NCBI RefSeq assembly: GCF_037137055.1
Contig: NZ_JBBBNY010000007.1
Span: forward strand, 1 to 64,000
Direction: 5' to 3'
Length of the DNA: 64,000 bases
Source of the DNA: Frateuria_A yonginensis
Lineage (GTDB): Bacteria > Pseudomonadota > Gammaproteobacteria > Xanthomonadales > Rhodanobacteraceae
Part shown: positions 41,245 to 48,265 of the stretch, piece by piece
Position numbering within the stretch: position 1 is the stretch's first letter
How the letters are laid out: the number at the start of each line of letters is the position of its first letter
Program-made: the position numbers and the translations under genes
Notes under the pieces: generated by a model
The model's input: only the letters and a program-made list of their open reading frames with translations
What the model was told of the DNA's origin: nothing
The model's database searches: none

Positions 41245-42681
41245 TCAGCGGGCCCGCACCAGCCGCCACGGGCGCCGGCGGGCCAGGTCGACACCCCAGG
41301 CGCCCAGTGCAACGGCAGCGAACAGAGCGGTGAACCATGCCGGCCGGACGTCCGCCTCGGCCAGCGATCGCGCCAGCGGCGAGGCCAGCACGAAGCCGAT
41401 CCACAGCAATCCGCGCGCGCCGGGCGGAATCGCCCGGCCACGCAGGCTGCGCGCCACGGCCAGCCATGCAGTCAGCAGCAGCACCGGCCAGCCGGCGAAC
41501 GGAGCGTCCGCCAGGGCGCCGATGGCCAGGCCGACGCCCACGAGCAGCGGGATCAGGCCCGCATGGATCCGGCCGGTCCATCGTCCCGCGGGCATGGGAT
41601 CCGCCTGCCACCGCACCAGTTGCGCCCAGGCGGCAAAGGCGAACACCAGCAAGCCGAGGAAAAGCACGCAGGTTGCCGTGACGCCGACCGGTCCCGGGTC
41701 GATGCCTGTGCCCGGACCGTTCGCGACCCAGCCGAACAACAGGCCCAGCGGCAGGCTGGACAGCAGTGCCGCCAGCATGCGTGCGCCCGCCAATGCCAGG
41801 CGCGGCCGGCTGACGTGGCGAGCATCGGCGGCCGCCAGCCAGAAGGCCAGCTGGCGCCGGTCGACGCTGGCGGGCAGCAGGTCGAGGTGTCCCCCGCACA
41901 GGCGCTGCACCAGCCGGGCCGTGCCCTGTACGAAGGCCGGCGGGAGCCCCCGAAACAACGCCTGCGACCAGTGGAACGGTCGCTGCAGTTGGCGCAGGGC
42001 GGCGTCCAGCTTGCGCCGCGCGGAGCGCTCGCTCATGCGCAGTGCCAGGGCGAGCCGGCCGCGCTGCGCGGGTGCCAGGTGCCAGGCCAGGTCCACACGG
42101 CGGCGCAACTGCTGCAGGGCCAGCGGGTCGTGGCCGGCCCGCGCATGGTCCAGGCCGAAGAACGCCAGCAGCGTGTCCAGGCAGGCCTCGGGCATCGGTG
42201 GCGCCTGGCGGTAGATCGCGGTCACCAGCGCATGGCCGGCCTGCGCCTTGGTATCCAGCGACCACAGCGCCTCGACACCGTGCAGCCAGCGCTCCAGGGC
42301 GGCCGCATCGCCCGCGCCGGCCCGCGCGATCGCTTCCTGCACGAACGCGCCGAGCTCGAAGCGGGGGACGGGTAGCGGCGGCACGGCGAGGCGGCGCGGG
42401 ACCGGCGCGGTGGCAGGCGGGGCGCACGCCTCGGGCTGGATCGGTACGGGTGCCGGTTCGGGCGCGGGGACCGGCACCACCGGTCGTGCCGCCTCCGCCG
42501 CGACCGCCCCGGATTCGCGCTGCCGGCAGTGCGCCAGTGCCGCCTGGTAGGCCGCATGCAGCGCCTGGAAGCCCTGCGGGTCGTCTTCCGGCCGGGTCTG
42601 GCGCAGGCGCGCGGCATAGGCGCGCTTGATCGCGCGCTCGTCGGCGTCGGCCTCGAGCCCGAGCTCGGCGAACGGCGACAT
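41245..42681 (-). CDS. Membrane-anchored J-domain-like protein, HscC partner
   Basis: 478 residues. Residues 1-50 (MSPFAELGLEADADERAIKR, AYAARLRQTRPEDDPQGFQA) match a J-domain helix II-III, but the HPD tripeptide needed to stimulate Hsp70 is replaced by Arg30-Pro31-Glu32. A Pro/Ala-rich linker follows, then a helical domain and about six hydrophobic helices near the C-terminus (about 290-470). It is coupled to the HscC gene by a one-base TGATG overlap. DjlB/DjlC of E. coli are the analogous membrane partners of HscC. Confidence 0.8.
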   Translation of the reverse strand: MSPFAELGLEADADERAIKRAYAARLRQTRPEDDPQGFQALHAAYQAALAHCRQRESGAVAAEAARPVVPVPAPEPAPVPIQPEACAPPATAPVPRRLAVPPLPVPRFELGAFVQEAIARAGAGDAAALERWLHGVEALWSLDTKAQAGHALVTAIYRQAPPMPEACLDTLLAFFGLDHARAGHDPLALQQLRRRVDLAWHLAPAQRGRLALALRMSERSARRKLDAALRQLQRPFHWSQALFRGLPPAFVQGTARLVQRLCGGHLDLLPASVDRRQLAFWLAAADARHVSRPRLALAGARMLAALLSSLPLGLLFGWVANGPGTGIDPGPVGVTATCVLFLGLLVFAFAAWAQLVRWQADPMPAGRWTGRIHAGLIPLLVGVGLAIGALADAPFAGWPVLLLTAWLAVARSLRGRAIPPGARGLLWIGFVLASPLARSLAEADVRPAWFTALFAAVALGAWGVDLARRRPWRLVRAR

Positions 42682-44369
42682 CAGATGGTCTCCAGCGCGT
42701 CCAGGGCGCGCCCCAGCTCCAGCCGGTGTTCGCGGATCAGCATCTCGTCCTGGGTCTCGAGTACGGCGCGAAACTGGGCGATCCAGGCCTGCACCTGCGC
42801 GCGGGCGTGCAGGTATTCCTCGTAGAGCCGCTCGGCGCGCGAAAGCACGGCGAGGTTCTCCTGCTTGCTGCGCGGATGGATCTTGATGTCCTGCAGCGCC
42901 TGCAGCCGCTGGCGGATCTGCGCCGCGTCGAGCAGGCCCGGGTTCTGCTCCAGCACCAGCTCGTAGCGCTGGCCGCTGGAACGCACCTGGGCTTCGACCT
43001 GCAGCACGCCGTTGACGTCGTAGGTGAAGCGCACGGCGACCGCGTTCTCCTGGATGGTGCGCGACGGGTCGATCGCCACTTCCAGCTCGCCGAGCTTGAT
43101 GTTCTTTTCCACCAGCGGGCTTTCCCCCTGGTAGACGTCCAGGCGCAGGTGTTTCTGGCCTTCGCTGATCGGCAGGAACTCCTGCTCGCGACTGACCGGC
43201 ACCACCGTGTTGCGGTGGATGAGGGGCTCGAAGAAGCCACCCTGGATCCGGCCCTGCGCATCGCGCCGCGCCACGGCGGTGCCGAGCGAGTAGGGGCACA
43301 CGTCGGTCAGTACCACCTCGTCCAGGCGCCGGTCGCGCGCCTTGAGGCCGGCGGCGACGCAGGCGCCCAGGCCGATCGCCTGGTCCGGGTTGACGTGGCG
43401 CAGGGGCAGGCGGCCGAACATGCGCGAGACCATGCGCGCGACCAGCGGCATGCGGCTGGCGCCGCCGACCAGCACGATCTCGCTCAATTGCGAGGGCTGC
43501 AGCCGGGCATCGCGCATGGCGCGCTCGAGCGGGGCGCGCATGCGCTGCACCAGCGGCTCGGCCAGCTGGGCGAAGCGCGCCTCGTCGATGCTCCACTCCT
43601 GCGTGGTGTCGCCCAGCGTGACGCGTACCTCCGCCACCGGCTGGCCGGCCAGACTGCGCTTGGCGGTCTCCAGGCGCTGGCGCAGCGTGCCGCGTGCCGT
43701 CGCGTCCAGATCCTGCGCGCGCAGGCCCCGGTCGGCCAGGAACGCCTTCTCCAGCAGGTCGAGGAAATCCTCGCCGCCCAGGAAGTTGTCGCCCGCGCTC
43801 GCGTGCACTTCGACCACGCCGTCGAACATCTCGAGCACGGAGACGTCGAAGGTGCCGCCGCCGAGGTCGAACACCAGGAAGCGCGAGCCGTCCGGTCGCT
43901 CCTGCAGGCCGTACGCGAGGGCGGCCGCAGTGGGCTCGTTGATCAGGCGTTCCACGCGAATGCCGGCGAGCGCGCCGGCGGCCTGGGTGGCCTTGCGCTG
44001 GGCGTCGGAAAAGTAGGCAGGCACGCTGATCACCGCCTCGGTGACCTTCTCGCCGGTGGCCGCCTCGGCGTCCGCCAGCAGGGAGCGCAGCACCAGCGCC
44101 GAGAGCTCCTCCGGGCGGAACGTGCGCTCGCCCAGCCGCGTCTCGCGTGCAGTACCCATCCAGCGCTTGAAACTGGCCACGCTGGCGTGCGGATGACTGA
44201 CCAGGCGATCGCGGGCTGCCTGCCCGACCAGGGCATGCCCGTCCGCGTCGATGCTGACCACCGAGGGCGTGAGGAACTCGCCCAGGGCGTTGGTGAAAAG
44301 ACGCGGACCGGATTCTCCGTAGCAGCCGATCAGCGAATGGGTCGTGCCAAGGTCGATACCGACGATCAT
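42681..44369 (-). CDS. hscC: HscC-like Hsp70 chaperone
   Basis: 562 residues, shorter than DnaK because the C-terminal lid is reduced, as in HscC. Nucleotide-binding domain motifs: MIVGIDLGTTHSLIG, ISVPAYFSDAQRKATQAAG, INEPTAAALAYGLQ, FLVFDLGGGTFDVS, LVGGASRMPLVARM. The substrate-binding domain starts near YSLGTAVARRDAQG. The J-like gene downstream overlaps by one base and is presumably its co-chaperone. Family members take part in stress and sigma-70 control in E. coli; the substrate here is unknown. Confidence 0.93.
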   Translation of the reverse strand: MIVGIDLGTTHSLIGCYGESGPRLFTNALGEFLTPSVVSIDADGHALVGQAARDRLVSHPHASVASFKRWMGTARETRLGERTFRPEELSALVLRSLLADAEAATGEKVTEAVISVPAYFSDAQRKATQAAGALAGIRVERLINEPTAAALAYGLQERPDGSRFLVFDLGGGTFDVSVLEMFDGVVEVHASAGDNFLGGEDFLDLLEKAFLADRGLRAQDLDATARGTLRQRLETAKRSLAGQPVAEVRVTLGDTTQEWSIDEARFAQLAEPLVQRMRAPLERAMRDARLQPSQLSEIVLVGGASRMPLVARMVSRMFGRLPLRHVNPDQAIGLGACVAAGLKARDRRLDEVVLTDVCPYSLGTAVARRDAQGRIQGGFFEPLIHRNTVVPVSREQEFLPISEGQKHLRLDVYQGESPLVEKNIKLGELEVAIDPSRTIQENAVAVRFTYDVNGVLQVEAQVRSSGQRYELVLEQNPGLLDAAQIRQRLQALQDIKIHPRSKQENLAVLSRAERLYEEYLHARAQVQAWIAQFRAVLETQDEMLIREHRLELGRALDALETI

Positions 44370-44490
44370 CCCTGTCCTCCCTGTCGGGGAGAGTGTACAC
44401 AGCGCCGGGCGGGCACTCGAACGGGCCTTTGCAGGAGGCGCCCGTGCGTGACCGCGAGGTGCGCGGCCGCGCGCCGGGCCGCGCCGTCGG

Positions 44491-46098
44491 TCACATGCGG
44501 AACACGCCGAAGCGCTGCGGTTCGATCGGGGCGTTGAGCGAGGCGGAGATGGCCAGGCCGAGCACGCGGCGGGTATCGGCCGGGTCGATGATGCCGTCGT
44601 CCCACAGCCGCGCGCTGGCGTAGTACGGATGGCCCTGGCGTTCGTACTGTTCGCGGATGGGCGCCTTGAAGGCCTCTTCCTCCTCCGCGCTCCAGCTCTT
44701 GCCGGCGGCCTCCAGGCCGTCGCGCTTGACCGTGGCCAGCACGCTGGCGGCCTGTTCGCCGCCCATCACGCTGATCCTCGCGTTGGGCCACATCCACAGG
44801 AAGCGGGCGCCGTAGGCGCGGCCGCACATGGCGTAGTTGCCGGCCCCGAAGCTGCCGCCGATCACCACGGTGAACTTGGGCACGTGCGAGCACGCCACGG
44901 CGGTGACCATCTTGGCACCGTCCTTGGCGATGCCGGCCTGCTCGTACTTCTTGCCGACCATGAAGCCGGTGATGTTCTGCAGGAACACCAGCGGCACGTT
45001 GCGCTGGTTGCACAGCTCGATGAAGTGCGCGCCCTTGAGCGCGCTCTCGGCGAACAGGATGCCGTTGTTGGCGACGATACCGACCGGGTAGCCGTGGATG
45101 TGCGCGAAACCGGTGACCAGCGTCTTGCCGTAGCGTGCCTTGAACTCGTGGAACTCCGAACCGTCGACGATGCGCGCGATCACTTCGCGGATGTCGAAGG
45201 GGCGGCGCGCATCCTGCGGAACGATGCCGTAGAGCTCCTCGGCAGGATACCGCGGCTCGATCGGCGCGCGCACGGCGAGAGGCATGGTTTTCCTGCGGTT
45301 GAGGCTGGCCACGATGTCGCGCGCGATGGCCAGGGCGTGCGCATCGTTCTCGGCGTAGTGGTCGGCCACGCCCGAGACGGACGTATGGACGTCCGCGCCG
45401 CCCAGCGTTTCGGCGTCGACCACCTCGCCGGTGGCCGCCTTCACCAGCGGCGGGCCGCCCAGGAAGATGGTGCCCTGCTCGCGCACGATGACGGTCTCGT
45501 CGCTCATCGCCGGCACGTAGGCGCCGCCGGCGGTGCACGAGCCCATCACTACGGCGATCTGCGGGATGCCGAGGGCGGACATGCGCGCCTGGTTGTAGAA
45601 GATGCGGCCGAAGTGCTCCTTGTCCGGGAACACCTCGTCCTGCAGCGGCAGGAAGGCGCCGCCGGAATCGACCAGGTAGATGCACGGCAGCCGGTTCTCC
45701 AGCGCGACCTCCTGCGCGCGCAGGTGCTTCTTCACGGTCATCGGGAAATAGGTGCCGCCCTTGACCGTGGCGTCATTGGCGACCACCACGACCTCGATGC
45801 CGTCGACCCGACCGATGCCGGTGATGATGCCGGCGGCCGGAGCCGCGTCGTCGTACATGCCGTGCGCCGCCAGTGGCGAGAGCTCGAGGAAGGGGGAGCC
45901 GGGATCGAGCAATGCGCGAATGCGCTCGCGCGGCAGCAGCTTGCCGCGTGCGGTGTGCTTCTCCCGCGCCCTGGCGCCGCCGCCGTCCGCGCTGCGCGCA
46001 AGTTGCTGCCGGAGGTCGTCCACCAGGGCGCGCAACGCGGCGCTGCTGGCCTGGAAGTCGGGCGAACGGGGGTCGATCTGCGAGGCGATGATGCTCAT
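44491..46098 (-). CDS. Acyl-CoA carboxylase beta (carboxyltransferase) subunit, methylcrotonyl-CoA type
   Basis: 535 residues of carboxyl transferase fold: HTARGKLLPRERIRALLDPG, VVVANDATVKGGTYFPMTVKKHLRAQ with LVDSGGAFLPLQDEVFPDKE, VMGSCTAGGAYVPAMSDETV, RNVPLVFLQNITGFMVGKKY, GAGNYAMCGRAYGARFLWMWPNARISVMGGEQAA. These match LiuB/MccB, which carboxylates 3-methylcrotonyl-CoA in leucine breakdown. The biotin-carrying alpha subunit (LiuD) is not in the window. ATG 46098 is the start; upstream in-frame codons are not conserved. Confidence 0.92.
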   Translation of the reverse strand: MSIIASQIDPRSPDFQASSAALRALVDDLRQQLARSADGGGARAREKHTARGKLLPRERIRALLDPGSPFLELSPLAAHGMYDDAAPAAGIITGIGRVDGIEVVVVANDATVKGGTYFPMTVKKHLRAQEVALENRLPCIYLVDSGGAFLPLQDEVFPDKEHFGRIFYNQARMSALGIPQIAVVMGSCTAGGAYVPAMSDETVIVREQGTIFLGGPPLVKAATGEVVDAETLGGADVHTSVSGVADHYAENDAHALAIARDIVASLNRRKTMPLAVRAPIEPRYPAEELYGIVPQDARRPFDIREVIARIVDGSEFHEFKARYGKTLVTGFAHIHGYPVGIVANNGILFAESALKGAHFIELCNQRNVPLVFLQNITGFMVGKKYEQAGIAKDGAKMVTAVACSHVPKFTVVIGGSFGAGNYAMCGRAYGARFLWMWPNARISVMGGEQAASVLATVKRDGLEAAGKSWSAEEEEAFKAPIREQYERQGHPYYASARLWDDGIIDPADTRRVLGLAISASLNAPIEPQRFGVFRM

Positions 46099-46233
46099 GG
46101 ATACGGGCTCGTCGTTCGGGCCGCCGGTGGCGGTTATGTGCACGGGGCCGGCCGCGGTGGCGAGCGGCTGATCCGGGCGCCGGCCAAACACCGGATCATA
46201 ACCGGCCACGACGTGGCGCGCCGTCAAGCACGC

Positions 46234-46270
46234 AAAAAAAAACCGGCCGCGGACGGCCGGTTTTCTTTTC
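46234..46270 (-). terminator. Terminator after the Ala-rich lipoprotein gene
   Basis: AAAACCGGCCG (46239-46249), loop CGGA, CGGCCGGTTTT (46254-46264). Read on the minus strand the stem is followed by nine T (plus-strand A9, 46234-46242), ending the lipoprotein transcript. The plus-strand T4CT4 also makes it look bidirectional. Confidence 0.85.
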
Positions 46271-46285
46271 CAAGCGAACGCGGGA

Positions 46286-46702
46286 TCAATGGCCCTTGTT
46301 CGTGTCCTTGGCGGCATCCTTGGCGTTGTTGGCGGCATCCTTCGCGGCGTCGGCGGCCTTGTCGGCCTGGTCGGCAGCGTTGGAAGCGGCGTCCTTGGCC
46401 TGCGACATCGCATCGTGCGAAGCGTCGCTGTTGGCCGGGGCGGCAGCCGAAGCAGCGGCAGCGGCCTGCTGGGCCTGGTCGGCGGCCTGGCCGGCGGCGT
46501 TGGCCTCGGTGGTGGCCTGCTGGGCAGCCTGGTCGGCAGCCGGGCTCTGGGTCTGCGCGGCAGCCTGCTGGGCCTGGTCAGCGGACTGCTGGGCCTGGTC
46601 GGCGGACTGCTGGGCGTCCTGCGCGGAATCCTGCGCGCCGTTGCTGCAAGCCGCCAGCAGCGCGACGAGCGCAGAGGCGAGTAGGGTACGCGTGAACTTC
46701 AT
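46286..46702 (-). CDS. Ala/Gln/Asp-rich lipoprotein with heptad-like repeats
   Basis: 138 residues. A signal peptide with lipobox (LVALLAACS, Cys at residue 19) predicts lipid anchoring. The mature part is built of repeated QQSADQAQ / DQAQQAA units (residues about 30-65) and KDAA/NNAKDAAKD units near the end, a pattern like coiled-coil or LEA/apolipoprotein-like helices. 'aaggagatccacc' is a good ribosome site. Ala-rich lipoproteins of this kind are common in Xanthomonadales; function unknown, possibly envelope spacing or stress. Confidence 0.85.
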   Translation of the reverse strand: MKFTRTLLASALVALLAACSNGAQDSAQDAQQSADQAQQSADQAQQAAAQTQSPAADQAAQQATTEANAAGQAADQAQQAAAAASAAAPANSDASHDAMSQAKDAASNAADQADKAADAAKDAANNAKDAAKDTNKGH

Positions 46703-46871
46703 GGTGGATCTCCTTTGCCGTGGAATGCCGTTTTGGCCGCGTATTAATAACGCTTTCCCTTAAAGCGCGCCACCGGTTTATGGCGTCGCCTTCAGTACAT
46801 ATTAAAAACCCGGTTAAGCGGCTTTCATTCGTTTCGTGGAGGGGAGGTGACGGTTCGCGCACCCGGGCCGG

Positions 46872-48050
46872 TCAATCCAGCCGCTCGACGGCGATCGCCG
46901 TGGCCTCGCCGCCGCCGATGCAGAGCGACGCCACGCCGCGCCTGAGGCCGCGGGTCTTCAGGGCGTTGAGCAGGGTGACCATCAGGCGCGCGCCACTGGC
47001 GCCGATCGGGTGGCCCAGGGCGCAGGCGCCACCATTGACGTTGAGCTTTTCGTGCGGAATGCCCAGTTCGCGCATCGGCGTCATGGCCACGACCGCGAAG
47101 GCCTCGTTGACCTCGAACAGGTCGACGTCGTCCACCTTCCAGCCGGCCTTGTCGAGCACCTTGCGGATCGCGCCCACCGGGGCGGTGGTGAACCACTCCG
47201 GCTCCTGCGAATGGGTGGCATGGGCCACGATACGCGCCAGCGGCGCGAGGCCGCGCGCCTTGGCATCGTCGGCCGACAGCAGCACCACCGCGGCGGCGCC
47301 GTCGGAGATGCTGGAGGAGCTGGCGGCGGTGATGGTGCCGTTCTCCTTGCGGAAGGCCGGCTTGAGACTGGGGATCTTGTTGATGTCGGAGCGGCCCGGC
47401 TGCTCGTCGGTGTCCACCGTGACGTCGCCCTTGCGGCCCTTGACCGTGACCGGGACGATTTCCTCGGCAAAGGCGCCGGACGCCTGCGCCGCCTGGGCGC
47501 GCTTGACCGACTCGATCGCGTAGGCGTCCTGCTCCTCGCGGCTGAACTGGTACTTGTCGGCGCATTGCTCGCCGAACACGCCCATGGCCTTGCCGTCGTA
47601 GGGATTGGTCAGGCCGTCCCAGGCCATGTGGTCGACCAGCTGGCCGTCGCCGTAGCGGATGCCGGTACGTGCAGCGACCATGTGCGGCGCATTGGTCATC
47701 GACTCCATGCCGCCGGCGACCACGATCGCGGCCGAGCCGGCCTTGATCAGGTCGTGCCCCAGCATGATTGCCTTCATGCCCGAGCCGCATACCTTGTTGA
47801 TGGTGGTGCAGCCGGTGCCGGGCGGCAGGCCGGCGGCGAGCGCGGCCTGGCGGGCGGGGGCCTGGCCGAGGTTGGCCGGCAGCACGCAGCCCATCAGCAC
47901 TTCGCTGACGTCGGCCGGAGCGATTCCCGACTGTTGCAGCGCGGCACCGATCGCCGCCGCACCGAGGGTAGGCGTCGGCACGCCGGTGAACTGGCCGAGG
48001 AAGGAACCGATGGCGGTGCGCTTGGCGCCGGCGATGACGACGTCGGACAT
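46872..48050 (-). CDS. Acetyl-CoA C-acetyltransferase (thiolase)
   Basis: 392 residues. Thiolase I/II fold: catalytic Cys in INKVCGSGMKAIMLGHDLIK, GGMESMTNAPHM, and the C-terminal VNEAFAVVAMTPMRELGIPH, NVNGGACALGHPIGASGARL (His) and SLCIGGGEATAIAV (second Cys). This is the biosynthetic/degradative acetoacetyl-CoA thiolase type (AtoB/PhaA). It condenses two acetyl-CoA or splits acetoacetyl-CoA. It may finish leucine or fatty-acid breakdown started by the carboxylase and hydratase in this window. Start 48050 has a 'gaatgccccatg' context. Confidence 0.94.
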   Translation of the reverse strand: MSDVVIAGAKRTAIGSFLGQFTGVPTPTLGAAAIGAALQQSGIAPADVSEVLMGCVLPANLGQAPARQAALAAGLPPGTGCTTINKVCGSGMKAIMLGHDLIKAGSAAIVVAGGMESMTNAPHMVAARTGIRYGDGQLVDHMAWDGLTNPYDGKAMGVFGEQCADKYQFSREEQDAYAIESVKRAQAAQASGAFAEEIVPVTVKGRKGDVTVDTDEQPGRSDINKIPSLKPAFRKENGTITAASSSSISDGAAAVVLLSADDAKARGLAPLARIVAHATHSQEPEWFTTAPVGAIRKVLDKAGWKVDDVDLFEVNEAFAVVAMTPMRELGIPHEKLNVNGGACALGHPIGASGARLMVTLLNALKTRGLRRGVASLCIGGGEATAIAVERLD

Positions 48051-48265
48051 GGGGCATTCTCCGAAGACTGGGCGCGACGGGCCGCGCCGTGGGTGTTCAC
48101 CCATTATCGCAGTCCATGCCGCAGTGCGGCAAACGGCGGCCGCCGGCCGCGCCTGCTTCGCCGCCCCCGCCGCTGTGCCACACTGGGGTCACTTGCGGGC
48201 TTTGGGGTCCGCGCAATCGCGCGGGCGGCCGGCAAGGATGCGAGGCGAGCGAGGGGAGCGTGCAT

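Noticed and set aside
46289..46684. Gly/Leu/Val-rich plus-strand frame
   Set aside because: Complement of the Ala/Gln repeats of the lipoprotein gene; no ribosome site.
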